Shown here piece by piece: positions 7,284 to 18,818 of a DNA stretch of 64,000 nucleotides. The notes under the pieces were generated by a model. It was not told the DNA's origin. It saw only the letters and a program-made list of their open reading frames with translations, and ran no database searches. The position numbers and the translations under genes were made by a program. Where the stretch lies: assembly GCA_963752505.1 (NCBI GenBank), contig CAVVYM010000010.1:248001-312000 (forward strand). Direction: 5' to 3'. Source of the DNA: JACJWR01 sp963752505. GTDB lineage: Bacteria > Actinomycetota > Actinomycetes > S36-B12 > UBA10799. The first letter of the stretch is position 1. Every line of letters starts with the position of its first letter.

Positions 7284-9542
7284 TCAGCCGCCGTGCTTGA
7301 GCCACACCACGCCGAGCGGCGGCAGCGATACCGTCGCCGATGCCGGGCGGCCGTGCCACGGATCCTCCCAAGCCATCACCGAACCGAGGTTGCCTACCCC
7401 GGAGCCGCCGTACTCGACGGCGTCGGTGTTCACGATCTCGGCCCACTCGCCGCTGAGCGGCAGTCCGACGCGGTAGTCGACGTGCGGGACGGCGGAGAAG
7501 TTCACCAGACACGCCACGACGGAGCCGTCAGCAGCCCAACGCAGCCAGGTGAAGACGTTGTTGCCAGCGTCGTTGGCGTCGATCCACTCGAAGCCCTCCG
7601 GCGAGTTGTCCAACTCCCACATTGCCGGGTTCTCGGTGTAGGCGCGGTTGATGTCACCCACGAGCCGAAGCATGCCCGCATTCTCGGAGTGATCCAACAG
7701 CCACCAGTCCAGACCGCGGCCCTCGTTCCACTCCGACTCCTGCGCGAACTCCGACCCCATGAAGATGAGTTGCTTGCCGGGGTGGGCCCACATGTAGGCG
7801 AGGTAGGCACGCAAGTTCGCCAACTGCTGCCAACGATCCCCGGGCATCTTGCGCAGCAACGAACCCTTGCCGTGGACAACTTCGTCGTGGGAGATGGGCA
7901 GGATGTACTGCTCGCTCCAGGCATACACCATGGCGAACGTCATCTCGTGGTGGTGGTACTGCCGGTAGACCGGCTCGCGGGACATGTAGTCCAACGAGTC
8001 GTGCATCCAGCCCATGTTCCACTTGAAGCCGAACCCCAGACCGCCGAGGTGGGTGGGTCGTGTGACGCCCGGCCAGGCGGTCGACTCCTCGGCTATCGTC
8101 ACCACCCCGGGGATGCGCTTGTAGACGGTCGCGTTCATTTCCTGCAGGAACGCAACTGCCTCGAGGTTCTCCCGGCCCCCGTAGGCGTTCGGCGTCCACT
8201 CGCCGTCGCGGCGGGAGTAGTCGAGGTAGAGCATCGAGGCCACCGCGTCCACCCGCAGGCCGTCGATGTGGAACTCCTCGCACCAGAAAACGGCGTTGGC
8301 CACCAGGAAGTTGCGCACCTCGCGGCGGCCGAAGTCGAACACGTAGGTGCCCCAGTCGGGATGCTCACCCCGACGCGGATCCGGGTGCTCGTAGAGCGGC
8401 GTGCCGTCGAAGCGGGCCAGCGCGAACTCGTCCTTGGGGAAGTGCGCGGGGACCCAGTCGACCAGGACTCCGATGCCTGCCTCGTGCAACCGGTCCACCA
8501 CGTGGCGGAACTCGTCGGGAGTGCCAAAGCGAGACGTCGGGGCGTAGTAGGACGTCACCTGGTAGCCCCACGAACCACCGAAGGGGTGCTCCATGACGGG
8601 CATGAATTCGACGTGGGTGAAGCCCTGGCCGAGCACGTAGTTGGTGAGGTGCTCTGCAAGTTCGGTGTAGGTGAGCCCGGGGCGCCACGACCCTAGGTGC
8701 ACTTCGTAGATGCTCATCGGTCCGTTGTGCGGGTCCGAGGTGGCGCGGCGTTCCAGCCACTCGTCGTCGTTCCATTCGTAGTCGCTCTCGAACACCACAG
8801 AAGCGGTGGCCGGTGGCACCTCCGTGTACTGCGCGAATGGATCGGCCTTCAGTCGACGCACACCGTCGCGGCCGAGGATCTCGTACTTGTAGCGGCTCCC
8901 GGCTCCGATCTCGGGGACGAAGAGTTCCCAGACGCCGGAACTTCCCAACGTGCGCATGGGCGCGCTCGTGCCGTCCCAGTAGTTGAAATCGCCGACCACC
9001 CGCACACCCTGCGCGTTGGGTGCCCAGACGGCGAACGAGACGCCGTGAATCGGCCCGCTGGGGGAGTCGTAGACGTGGGTGTGAGCACCCATGACCTGCC
9101 ACAACTGCTCGTGACGACCTTCGGTGATGAGGTGCAGATCCATGTCGCCCAAGGTGGGCAGGAACCGGTAGGCGTCGTCAGCCGGCAGCGGGTCGCCGCC
9201 GTAGGAGACGCTCAAGCGGTAGTCCGGCACCTCCGCCATGGGTAGCACGGTTCGCCACACCCCGCGGTGTTCATGTTCCATGGCGTAGCGGTCGTCGCCC
9301 ACCACGATGTCCACCCCGGTGGCTGCCGGACGCAGCACCCTCACGGTGATGCCGCCGTCGTGCTGGTGCGGGCCGAGGATCTCGTGTGGGTTGGCATGAC
9401 GGCCCTCGACCAGGCTGTCGAGCTCCGCTGAGTCGGTCGGGGCCGAGGCAGGAGCCTTCTTCGGACTCGCCTTCTTGGCCGGGGCTTTCGCGGCACGCGC
9501 CTTCGCGGGCGGTGGCGTGCTCGTCGAGTCGTGCTCGGTCAT
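7284..9542 (-). CDS. glgB: 1,4-alpha-glucan branching enzyme (GH13)
   Basis: 752-aa branching enzyme that makes alpha-1,6 branches in glycogen or related glucans. Order: a Lys/Ala/Pro-rich N-terminal tail (about 10-40), an N1 module and CBM48-like module, the GH13 barrel and a C-terminal beta domain. The nucleophile is D432 (GLRVDAVASM) and the acid/base E485 (TIAEESTAW). The ATG at 9542 overlaps the glgE stop (TGATG), so glgE and glgB are coupled. The low-complexity N-terminal tail is longer than usual; its role is unknown. Confidence 0.95.
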   Translation of the reverse strand: MTEHDSTSTPPPAKARAAKAPAKKASPKKAPASAPTDSAELDSLVEGRHANPHEILGPHQHDGGITVRVLRPAATGVDIVVGDDRYAMEHEHRGVWRTVLPMAEVPDYRLSVSYGGDPLPADDAYRFLPTLGDMDLHLITEGRHEQLWQVMGAHTHVYDSPSGPIHGVSFAVWAPNAQGVRVVGDFNYWDGTSAPMRTLGSSGVWELFVPEIGAGSRYKYEILGRDGVRRLKADPFAQYTEVPPATASVVFESDYEWNDDEWLERRATSDPHNGPMSIYEVHLGSWRPGLTYTELAEHLTNYVLGQGFTHVEFMPVMEHPFGGSWGYQVTSYYAPTSRFGTPDEFRHVVDRLHEAGIGVLVDWVPAHFPKDEFALARFDGTPLYEHPDPRRGEHPDWGTYVFDFGRREVRNFLVANAVFWCEEFHIDGLRVDAVASMLYLDYSRRDGEWTPNAYGGRENLEAVAFLQEMNATVYKRIPGVVTIAEESTAWPGVTRPTHLGGLGFGFKWNMGWMHDSLDYMSREPVYRQYHHHEMTFAMVYAWSEQYILPISHDEVVHGKGSLLRKMPGDRWQQLANLRAYLAYMWAHPGKQLIFMGSEFAQESEWNEGRGLDWWLLDHSENAGMLRLVGDINRAYTENPAMWELDNSPEGFEWIDANDAGNNVFTWLRWAADGSVVACLVNFSAVPHVDYRVGLPLSGEWAEIVNTDAVEYGGSGVGNLGSVMAWEDPWHGRPASATVSLPPLGVVWLKHGG

Positions 9543-11587
9543 CAGGCTGCTCCCTGCCGGAGGTGGAGGATGTGGGCACATTGGACATGTGGGTCGAGAC
9601 GGATGAAGTTGTGTTCGCGCCAGAGGAAGGTGGTGTCCGAGACTTCGTCGCGCACCCGGAACGACTCGTGCCATTCCATGCCGAGTGCGGGCATGTCCAG
9701 GTGCAGCGTCGTCTCACGGGCCGCGTGGGGATCCAGCGTGCACACCACGATCACCGTATCGTCACCGTCGGTCTTCGAGAAGGCGATGATGTTCTCGTCG
9801 TCGGAGTGGTGGAAGGTCAGATCCCGCAGTTGCTGAAGGGCCGGGTGTCGGCGACGGATGCCGTTGAGGAGGGTGAGGTAGGGGGCCAACGACTGTCCGT
9901 CGGCCTCTGCCGCCTCGTAGTCGCGGGGTCGGTAGGAGAATTTCTCCGTATCCAGGTACTCCTCGCTGCCCGGTTTGAGGGCAACGTGTTCGAACAACTC
10001 GAAGCCGGAGTAGATGCCGTAGGTCGGCGAGAGCGTCGCCGCCAGCGTCGCCCGGATCGCGAACGCACCCGGGCCGCCGTACTGCAGGTAGGCGTGCAGG
10101 ATGTCCGGCGTGTTGGCGAAGAAGTTCGGCCGCATGTAGGCGCTCGCCTCGCCGGCGAGGTAGTGCAGGTACTCCTCGAGCTCCCACTTGGCATTACGCC
10201 ACGTGAAGTAGGTGTAGCTCTGGTGGAAGCCCACCTCGGCCAGTGCGCGCATCATCGGGGGCTTGGTGAAGGCTTCCGCGAGGAACAGCACGTCTGGGTC
10301 GGACTCGCGAATCGTGCCGAGCAGCCGATCCCAGAACTGCACAGGTTTCGTGTGCGGATTGTCGACCCGGAAGATCCGCACCCCGCGATCCATCCAGAAG
10401 TGCAGGATCCGCAGCGCCTCCTCGTGCAGCCCCTTGGGGTCGCCGTCGAACCAGATGGGGTAGATGTCCTGGTACTTCTTGGGCGGATTCTCGGCGTAGG
10501 CGATGGAGCCGTCGGCGCGCAGCATGAACCACGGTTTGCCGGAGGTTGCCCATGGATGATCCGGGGCGGCCTGCAGCGCGAAGTCCAGTGCCACCTCCAT
10601 GCCCAGTTCTCGAGTGCGCGCGACGAAGTCGTCGAAGTCGTTCAAGGTGCCGAGGTCGGGGTGGACCTTGTCGTGTCCACCCGCCGACGAGCCGATGGCC
10701 CACGGCGAACCGGGATCGTCGGGGCCGGGCTCGAGAGTGTTGTTGCTGCCTTTCCGGTTCACCTCACCGATGGGGTGGATTGGCGGCAGGTAGACGATGT
10801 CGAAGCCCATCGCGGCGACGGCATCCAGCCGGCGGGTGGCTTCGTGGAAGGTGCCGGACGTGGTCTCGGTGGCACCTTCGGAACGGGGGAAGAACTCGTA
10901 CCAGGAACCGAACAGGGCCCGGCGGCGGTCGACGAACAGCGGCCACGGTCCGCTCGGCGTGACGAGGTCGCGCAGCGGGTGTCGATCGAGCGCGTCGGCG
11001 ACCTTGCGGCCCGTTCCTGCGGCCAGCCGCGCCTCCTCGGGCAAATCGGTGTTTCGCAAGGCCGCAATGGCCGCCAGCAGCGGTTCGCGGGTCGATGCGG
11101 GCATCGCTTCTGCCGCGCGCTCGAGCACGCGGGCGCCCTCCTCGAGTTCAAGTTCGACATCGATACCGGCCGGCACCTTGATGCCGGCCCGGTGCGCCCA
11201 GGTGCCGTGGGGATCTGACCACGCCTCGATCGTGAAGCCCCACATGCCCACGGTGTCCGGCCGGATCGTCGCCACGTAGCGGGCAAGCCCGGGATTGGTG
11301 CACACCATGGGGACAGGGAGGGCCCGCGAGCCGTCGGGACGGATGGGCACCACCTCGACTCCCAGCGCGTCGTGTCCCTCGCGGAAAACGGTCGCCTCGA
11401 TGGTGATCAGCTCGCCGACCGCGGCCTTGGCGGGTCGCCGGCCGGACTCCACCGCCGGTGCCACGTCGATGATGGAGAAGCGCCCGGAGAGCAGGTCCGG
11501 GACGGCCATGCTGCGGCTCGGGAGGTTCGACCAGTACGACTCACCGGCGGCGCTCGGAGCCCCGGAGCCTGGGGGATGGGAGGACAC
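9542..11587 (-). CDS. glgE: Alpha-1,4-glucan:maltose-1-phosphate maltosyltransferase
   Basis: 681-aa GH13 enzyme of the GlgE pathway. It extends alpha-glucan with maltosyl units from maltose 1-phosphate. The nucleophile is D409 (RIFRVDNPHTKP) and the acid/base E438 (LFLAEAFTKP); both are a constant 15 residues beyond the S. coelicolor GlgE positions as I remember them. The start is GTG at 11587, 6 nt after a TAAAGT -10 hexamer, so it is probably leaderless. The maltose-1-phosphate makers (TreS-Pep2 or GlgM) are not obvious here, although the GT4 gene near 17 kb could feed the same polymer. Confidence 0.95.
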   Translation of the reverse strand: MSSHPPGSGAPSAAGESYWSNLPSRSMAVPDLLSGRFSIIDVAPAVESGRRPAKAAVGELITIEATVFREGHDALGVEVVPIRPDGSRALPVPMVCTNPGLARYVATIRPDTVGMWGFTIEAWSDPHGTWAHRAGIKVPAGIDVELELEEGARVLERAAEAMPASTREPLLAAIAALRNTDLPEEARLAAGTGRKVADALDRHPLRDLVTPSGPWPLFVDRRRALFGSWYEFFPRSEGATETTSGTFHEATRRLDAVAAMGFDIVYLPPIHPIGEVNRKGSNNTLEPGPDDPGSPWAIGSSAGGHDKVHPDLGTLNDFDDFVARTRELGMEVALDFALQAAPDHPWATSGKPWFMLRADGSIAYAENPPKKYQDIYPIWFDGDPKGLHEEALRILHFWMDRGVRIFRVDNPHTKPVQFWDRLLGTIRESDPDVLFLAEAFTKPPMMRALAEVGFHQSYTYFTWRNAKWELEEYLHYLAGEASAYMRPNFFANTPDILHAYLQYGGPGAFAIRATLAATLSPTYGIYSGFELFEHVALKPGSEEYLDTEKFSYRPRDYEAAEADGQSLAPYLTLLNGIRRRHPALQQLRDLTFHHSDDENIIAFSKTDGDDTVIVVCTLDPHAARETTLHLDMPALGMEWHESFRVRDEVSDTTFLWREHNFIRLDPHVQCAHILHLRQGAA

Positions 11588-11593
11588 GGTTCG

Positions 11594-11599
11594 ACTTTA
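11594..11599 (-). promoter_or_regulatory. -10 element, leaderless start of glgE-glgB
   Basis: TAAAGT on the minus strand, 6 nt before the glgE GTG at 11587, inside the 47-nt gap after glgX. This gives glgE-glgB a promoter separate from glgX. Confidence 0.55.
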
Positions 11600-11634
11600 T
11601 TCCCCAGCGCCCGTCGTTGCAGGTTCGTTCCAGG

Positions 11635-13781
<2,147 letters not shown>

Positions 13782-13925
13782 AGTCGTCCTTCCTCGCGGT
13801 GGATTGACCCGCTCAAGCGCTGCCCCGGCGGACGTACACCGGCCGGGGCGCGTCTAACCTTCCCATCAGACGATCAGTGTTGCAGCGTCCCAGATGGCGG
13901 CGCGGTGGAGAGTGAGGGAGAACGA

Positions 13926-14702
13926 GTGGACCAGGTCGATGTGGAGGTCGCCAGCGGCGTCGCGACCATCCGGGTGAATCGCCCGCCGATGAACGCGCTC
14001 GATACCCGAGTGCAGGCCGGACTGGCCCAGGCTGCGAGTGAAGTCACCGAGCGCGACGATGTGCGCGCTGTCGTGGTGTACGGCGGCGAGAAGGTGTTCG
14101 CGGCCGGCGCGGACGTCAAGGAGATGGCGGAGTGGGACTACCGCACCATGATCCTGCGGAGCCAACGACTGCAGGACGCGTTCACGGCGATCGCCCGGAT
14201 CCCCAAGCCCACCATCGCCGCGATCACCGGCTACGCGCTCGGCGGCGGACTCGAGTTGGCGTTGGGCACCGATCTGCGGGTCTGTGGCGACAACGCGAAA
14301 CTTGGCCTCCCGGAGATCCTGCTGGGCATCATCCCCGGCGCCGGTGGCACCCAGCGGTTGCCCCGCCTTGTCGGTGTTGCGCGGGCGAAGGATCTGATTC
14401 TCACAGGGCGTTTCGTGTCCGCTCCTGAGGCTCTGAGCATCGGGCTGGTTGACCGCGTGGTCGCTCCCGACGACGTCTACGCCGAAGCCGTGGCGCTGGC
14501 CACCACGCTGGCGCGGGGCGCCGCATTGGCCCTGCGTGCTGCGCTCGAGGCCATCGACCGGGGCACCGAGATGGATCTGAGCACCGGCTTGGCCATCGAG
14601 CGCTCGCTGTTCGCCGGCCTGTTCGGCACCGAGGATCGCACCATCGGCATGGAGTCCTTCCTGGCCAACGGGCCGGGCAAGGCCGAGTTCACGGGAAGGT
14701 AG
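13926..14702 (+). CDS. Enoyl-CoA hydratase/isomerase (crotonase family)
   Basis: 258-aa crotonase-fold enzyme. Both hydratase glutamates are present: one in GGGLELALGTD and one in LGLPEILLGIIPGAGGTQRL; the oxyanion loop is FAAGADVKEM. It should therefore hydrate trans-2-enoyl-CoA in fatty-acid or branched-chain degradation. I chose the GTG at 13926 because AGGGAG lies 5 nt upstream and the family N-terminus begins there. The next gene, a methyltransferase, starts 5 nt after the stop. Confidence 0.9.
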   Translation: MDQVDVEVASGVATIRVNRPPMNALDTRVQAGLAQAASEVTERDDVRAVVVYGGEKVFAAGADVKEMAEWDYRTMILRSQRLQDAFTAIARIPKPTIAAITGYALGGGLELALGTDLRVCGDNAKLGLPEILLGIIPGAGGTQRLPRLVGVARAKDLILTGRFVSAPEALSIGLVDRVVAPDDVYAEAVALATTLARGAALALRAALEAIDRGTEMDLSTGLAIERSLFAGLFGTEDRTIGMESFLANGPGKAEFTGR

Positions 14703-14707
14703 TCAGG

Positions 14708-15687
14708 ATGTCTGCAATTTCTGCCGAGGCCGCCCGCGAGCCAGCGGCCCAGCCACACGCGAGCAAGGAGCAGGTGGACGCCGCCTGGCGCGATCCCAAA
14801 CTCGCCAACGTGCTCTACCACGACTGGGAGGCCGGCACCTACGACGAGAAATGGTCCATCTCCTACGACGAGCGCTGCATCAACTATGCCCGGGACCGGT
14901 TCGAGGCGGTGGCCGGCGACGTCGACGAGCCGTACGGCACCGCGCTGGAACTCGGCTGCGGCACGGGCTTCTTCCTGTTGAATCTCATGCAGTCCGGCCT
15001 CGCCGAGCACGGCACGGCCAGCGACATCTCACCGGGCATGGTCGCGGTGGCGCTGCGCAACGCCGAGGGACTGGGCCTGCCGGTGGACGGCAGAGTGGTG
15101 GATGCGGAGACGATGCCGTTCGAGGACAACTCGTTCGACCTCGTCGTCGGCCACGCCGTGCTGCACCACATCCCGGACCTCGAACTGTCCCTGCGCGAGG
15201 TGGTGCGGGTGCTCAAGCCCGGCGGTCGATTCGTCTTCGCCGGCGAACCGACGGCCAAGGGCGATCGGGTGGCCCGCATGCTGTCGCGGGCAACGTGGTG
15301 GGCCACCACCCGGGTGACGCAACTCCCGCCGCTGCGGGAGAAGTGGGCGCAGCCGAAGGCAAACTCGACGAGTCGTCACGTGCGGCGGCCCTTGAGGCCG
15401 TGGTTGACCTGCACACGTTCGATCCGGCCGAACTGGAGCGGATGTGCCTGCGGGCGGGTGCCACCGATGTCGAAACGGTGTGCGAGGAGTTGACCGCGTC
15501 GTGGTTCGGCTGGCCGGTGCGCACCTTCGAGGTGGCCGTGAAGCCCGAGGCGCTGGGGTGGAACTGGGCGGTCTTCGCCTACCGCACCTGGCAGTACCTG
15601 CACGACCTCGACACCAGGGTGTGGCGCCATGTGGTGCCGAAGGAGTACTTCTACAACGTATCGGTGACCGGGGTCAAGCCCGAGTGA
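14708..15687 (+). pseudogene. Class I SAM-dependent methyltransferase, single frameshift
   Basis: The first frame holds the methyltransferase fold: motif I ALELGCGTGFF, an SDISPGM strand 2 loop and the HAVLHHIPDLE catalytic-face segment. Near 15340-15365 the frame changes by one missing base. The continuation (EGKLDESSRAAALEAVV through WRHVVPKEYFYNVSVTGVKPE) ends at 15687. Repaired, the protein is about 326 residues. The C-terminal aromatic-rich part with PKEYFYN is unlike small-molecule methyltransferases I can name, and the substrate is unknown. Tight spacing after enoyl-CoA hydratase and before a MoaD-like gene suggests one operon. Confidence 0.8.
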
Positions 15688-15704
15688 GTTCGAGGGAGGC
15701 GGCG

Positions 15705-15950
15705 GTGACGGTGCGGCTCTACGCTGCCGCCGCCCATGCTGCGGGCCTTGACGAGGTCCGAGTGAGTGCCGAATCGCTGCCTGCGGCCCTGACGGCAGTC
15801 GCCGAACGGGCGGCGGATCGCGACAAGTTCTTGTCGGTGCTGGGGCAGTGCTCGATCCTGATCGAGGGGGTCCATCACGAGCCTGCGGCATCGCTGTCGT
15901 TGGCGCCTGGCGTCACGGTCGACGTGCTGCCGCCCTTCGCGGGGGGCTGA
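15705..15950 (+). CDS. MoaD/ThiS-family ubiquitin-like sulfur carrier
   Basis: 81-aa beta-grasp protein ending in the diagnostic Gly-Gly (VLPPFAGG) that is adenylated and thiocarboxylated in MoaD, ThiS and related carriers. The start is GTG at 15705 with GGGAGG 5 nt upstream. The partner enzymes (MoaE, MoeB, ThiG) are not in the window, so molybdopterin, thiamine or another sulfur-transfer role cannot be chosen. Its 3' end overlaps the convergent acyltransferase gene by 76 nt. Confidence 0.75.
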   Translation: MTVRLYAAAAHAAGLDEVRVSAESLPAALTAVAERAADRDKFLSVLGQCSILIEGVHHEPAASLSLAPGVTVDVLPPFAGG

Positions 15951-16663
15951 CCCGGCCCGTCGGCATTGGCCTTTGCGGCTTCGGCGGTCTTGCGCTCGAT
16001 GTCGGCCAGCGCGGCACGGTGGGCGGCCTTCGCTTCGTACACCTCGCGACGGTTCTTGACCACACGGCCTGGCACTCCTGCCACGATTGATTCGGGCGGT
16101 ACGTCGCCGCGCACCACCGAATTGGCGGCCAGGATCGTGCCGTGGCCGATGGTGGTGCCCCGCAGCACAGTCACCTTGGTGCCCAGCCAGCAATCCGGGC
16201 CGATCCGAACGGCCGACTTCACGAGGCCCTGATCCTTGATGGGGGAGGTGACGTCGTCGTAGACGTGGTCGAAATCGCAGACGTACACCCAGTCAGCCAC
16301 GATGCAACCTTCACCGAACTCGATGTCCAGGTAGCCGTTGACGGTGTTGTCTCGGCCGAAGACGCACTTGTCGCCGATGCGCATGGTGCCCTCGTGCGCG
16401 CGGATGCGGTTTTCATCACCGATGTGCACCCAGCGGCCGACGATCAGCCGCGCGTAGCCCTTGCGCGCATGCACCTGCACGCGCCGGCCGAGGAACACGA
16501 ATCCTTCTGTGATGATGTGGGGATTGCGCAGGCGCCACCAGAAGAAGCGCCAGTAGCGAACCAGGTACCACCATGACCACGCCCGGTTGCGGATGACCCA
16601 GCGCAACGAGGCCCGAGTGAAGAATCGCGCCTGCCGCGGGTCGCGTTGCCGTGTGTGAGCCAC
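15875..16663 (-). CDS. Hexapeptide-repeat acyltransferase
   Basis: 262-aa left-handed beta-helix acyltransferase. Repeats run from about residue 65 to 190 (IGDKCVFGRDNTVNG, IGPDCWLGTKVTVLRGTTIGHGTILAANSVV, then PPESIVAGVPGRVV). The N-terminus is rich in Trp and Arg (RAWSWWYLVRYWRFFWWRL) and may lie on the membrane surface. The last 30 residues are a Gly/Ser/Thr/Pro tail encoded opposite the MoaD-like gene. Start is GTG at 16663, 6 nt after a TAAAGT -10. Its place beside a GT4 enzyme, methyltransferase and GH57 enzyme recalls the mycobacterial region around Rv3034c; acylation of a polysaccharide is inferred. Confidence 0.82.
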   Translation of the reverse strand: MAHTRQRDPRQARFFTRASLRWVIRNRAWSWWYLVRYWRFFWWRLRNPHIITEGFVFLGRRVQVHARKGYARLIVGRWVHIGDENRIRAHEGTMRIGDKCVFGRDNTVNGYLDIEFGEGCIVADWVYVCDFDHVYDDVTSPIKDQGLVKSAVRIGPDCWLGTKVTVLRGTTIGHGTILAANSVVRGDVPPESIVAGVPGRVVKNRREVYEAKAAHRAALADIERKTAEAAKANADGPGQPPAKGGSTSTVTPGANDSDAAGS

Positions 16664-16669
16664 GGCTGC

Positions 16670-16675
16670 ACTTTA
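16670..16675 (-). promoter_or_regulatory. -10 element, leaderless start of acyltransferase
   Basis: TAAAGT on the minus strand, 6 nt before the GTG at 16663; the gene has no Shine-Dalgarno. Confidence 0.5.
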
Positions 16676-16691
16676 GCCGCGCCGAACTCGA

Positions 16692-17900
16692 CTATCCGGT
16701 GGCCTCCCGGCGGGCTCGGGCGTCGGTGTCGATGATGCTGCGGTACTCGACCACAGTCGACTCGGCGATGCTCGGCCAGCTGAATCGCTCGCGCAGGGGC
16801 TCGTGCGCCGCTTCTGCCCGCTGTCGGGCGGCCTGCGGATCGCTGAGGGTCCGGTTGATCGCGTGGGCCAGCGACGAGGGGCTTCCTGGATCGAAGAGGA
16901 GGCCGGTGACGCCGTCGACAACGATGTCGACCAGACCTCCGGTGCGCGCGCAGACCACTGGAGCTCCCAACGACATCGCCTCCAAGGCGACGAGGCCGAA
17001 GGGTTCGTACAGGCTCGGGATGAGCGCCGCGTCGGATGATCCGACGAGTGCCCGCAGATCGGCCTCCGGCAGCCAGCCGGATCGTACGACCGAACCTGCC
17101 AGACCCCGCGCGGCGACGTCGTGATCGAAATACTGAGATTGCCCACCGCTGCCGGCCACCACGAGTCGTGCTGCCGGGTGCTCGTTGAGCACCTGCGGCA
17201 TGGCATCGAGCATCGTGAAAATGCCCTTCTCTGCCTCGAGCCGCCCGGAGTAGGTGAGCAGCGGTCCGTGTGGGGCCCAGCGGCTGCGAGCCCGTGCGAT
17301 GTCACCTTCGGTGGTGCGCCAGACCGAGGTGTCGACCCCGTTCGGAATCACCGTCACGCGCCCTGGTGCCACGCCGAACTGCGAACTGATCTCGCTGCGC
17401 ATCGCCGACGAACAGACGATCAGGCCGTTCGCCGTCTGCGCGAGGTAGCGCTCCACGGAATCCACCGTGCGGCTGATCTCGCTGCTCAGGTAGCCCTGGT
17501 GGCGTCCCCACTCGGTGGCATGGATCGTGGCGACGAGGGGCACATCCGCGACGGCCGACGCGCTGATGCCGGCCCGGGTCGTCATCCAGTCGTGGCAGTG
17601 GATGATCTCGGGGTCGAAGTCGCGCAGATGGCGCGCTGCCGAGGCAGCCAGCGAATCGTCGAGTGCCGTGACGATGCGCATGAGGAACTCGGGCTCGAAG
17701 GGCAGGGCTGGACGGCTGCCCTCGCGAATCACCCGGACGCCGTCGACGACGGTGTCCATCGGCGCCTCGTCGTGGTGGTCCGTGATCACCATGACCTCGT
17801 GGCCCGCGGCCACCTGGGCCATGGTCAGGGCATGCACGTGTCGGCCCAGCCCGCCGTACACCAGCGGCGGGTACTCCCACGCAATATGCATGATGCGCAC
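16692..17900 (-). CDS. GT4 glycosyltransferase, probable alpha-glucosyltransferase (Rv3032-like)
   Basis: 402-aa GT-B fold glycosyltransferase. The N-terminal motif MHIAWEYPPLVYGGLGRHV resembles GlgA/GlgM-type alpha-1,4-glucan synthases. The donor-site glutamates are in PSLYEPFGLVALEAMS (E-x7-E). Start GTG at 17900 is favoured by a TAGGCT -10 exactly 7 nt upstream; ATG at 17891 is an alternative. The neighbourhood (methyltransferase, GH57, ETF genes) matches M. tuberculosis Rv3032, which builds the glucan of 6-O-methylglucosyl lipopolysaccharide and contributes to glycogen. That specific product is inferred from context; a general alpha-glucan synthase is the safe reading. Confidence 0.82.
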   Translation of the reverse strand: MRIMHIAWEYPPLVYGGLGRHVHALTMAQVAAGHEVMVITDHHDEAPMDTVVDGVRVIREGSRPALPFEPEFLMRIVTALDDSLAASAARHLRDFDPEIIHCHDWMTTRAGISASAVADVPLVATIHATEWGRHQGYLSSEISRTVDSVERYLAQTANGLIVCSSAMRSEISSQFGVAPGRVTVIPNGVDTSVWRTTEGDIARARSRWAPHGPLLTYSGRLEAEKGIFTMLDAMPQVLNEHPAARLVVAGSGGQSQYFDHDVAARGLAGSVVRSGWLPEADLRALVGSSDAALIPSLYEPFGLVALEAMSLGAPVVCARTGGLVDIVVDGVTGLLFDPGSPSSLAHAINRTLSDPQAARQRAEAAHEPLRERFSWPSIAESTVVEYRSIIDTDARARREATG

Positions 17901-17907
17901 GCCCGCG

Positions 17908-17913
17908 AGCCTA
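17908..17913 (-). promoter_or_regulatory. -10 element, leaderless start of GT4 gene
   Basis: TAGGCT on the minus strand, 7 nt before the GTG at 17900. It decides the GTG over the in-frame ATG three codons later. Confidence 0.5.
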
Positions 17914-18041
17914 GGGCAGCCCGACGAGTTCGCGCAGGCCGCTTGGGGAAGTCCCGCCGGATACGGGTAGCGCTCGGCGCGGGCTGCGGTCAATCGGACA
18001 CTGGCGGGAGGGGCGCCGGGCGCGTGTGGCGTAATTGGACG

Positions 18042-18818
18042 GTGACCTTTGCTTCCTCCCTTCCGCTCACCGGCGAACGGACCGTGCCCGGTGTGGCGCG
18101 CGAGGCCTACTGGTTTGCCCGCCACGAGGTGGTCTATCAGTGGGTGGCCGCCCAACTCAGGGCCACGGTTTCGGCCGATGCCGTCGTGGTGGACGCCGGC
18201 TGCGGCGAGGGCTACGGTGCCGCGCTGCTGCGGCGGCAGTTGCTGCCGACGGCACCGAACGTCGAGGTCGTCGGGCTGGACTACGACGAAGCCACGGCGG
18301 CGCACGTCCACCGCGCGCATCCGCAGGTGAGGAGCGTGCGTGCGAATCTGGCGCAGTTCCCGCTGCCGGCCGGCTCGTGCGCCGCCCTGGTCTCACTCCA
18401 GGTGATCGAGCACCTGTGGGATCTCGGCGGCTTCCTGCACGAGTGTCGGCGGATCCTCGACGACCAGGGGGTGGCCGTGGTGTCGACCCCCAACCGGCCG
18501 GTGTTCTCGCCGGGTCTGGGACGTGGCGAGAAGCCGACGAATCCTTTTCACGTCGAGGAATTCGACGCCGAGCAGGTGCACGGCATGCTCAGCCATGCAG
18601 GCTTCCGTGACGTGGCGGTGTTCGGTGTGCACCATGGACCGACGATCCGCGCCTGGGAGGAGCGGAACGGACCGATCGTGGCGGCCCAGATCGACGCGGC
18701 GCTCAGCGACCGGTGGCCGGCGGAACTGGAGGCGTTCCTGCCTCAAGTGAGCGCGGCAGATTTCGAAATCGGCGAGCCGGGCGGTGCCGCCGACCTCATT
18801 GGCGTCGGTCGGCGGTGA
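18042..18818 (+). CDS. SAM-dependent methyltransferase (Rv3030-like)
   Basis: 258-aa class I methyltransferase. Motif I is VVDAGCGEGYGAAL, followed by LDYDEATAAHV, then LVSLQVIEHLWDLGGFLHECRR and VVSTPNRPVFSPG. The N-terminal LTGERTVPG and the ADFEIGEP tail are features I associate with mycobacterial Rv3030, proposed to methylate 6-OH groups of a glucan. Start is uncertain: GTG at 18042 gives the family N-terminus, GTG at 18024 is in frame. The GH57 gene starts within its stop codon (GTGA), so they are co-translated. Confidence 0.82.
   Translation: MTFASSLPLTGERTVPGVAREAYWFARHEVVYQWVAAQLRATVSADAVVVDAGCGEGYGAALLRRQLLPTAPNVEVVGLDYDEATAAHVHRAHPQVRSVRANLAQFPLPAGSCAALVSLQVIEHLWDLGGFLHECRRILDDQGVAVVSTPNRPVFSPGLGRGEKPTNPFHVEEFDAEQVHGMLSHAGFRDVAVFGVHHGPTIRAWEERNGPIVAAQIDAALSDRWPAELEAFLPQVSAADFEIGEPGGAADLIGVGRR

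Noticed and set aside
6360..8696. 778-codon plus-strand open frame across murT and glgB
   Set aside because: It runs antisense to two well-identified genes and has no recognisable motif.
9386..11218. 610-codon plus-strand open frame opposite glgE
   Set aside because: Antisense shadow of glgE; composition typical of a non-coding frame.
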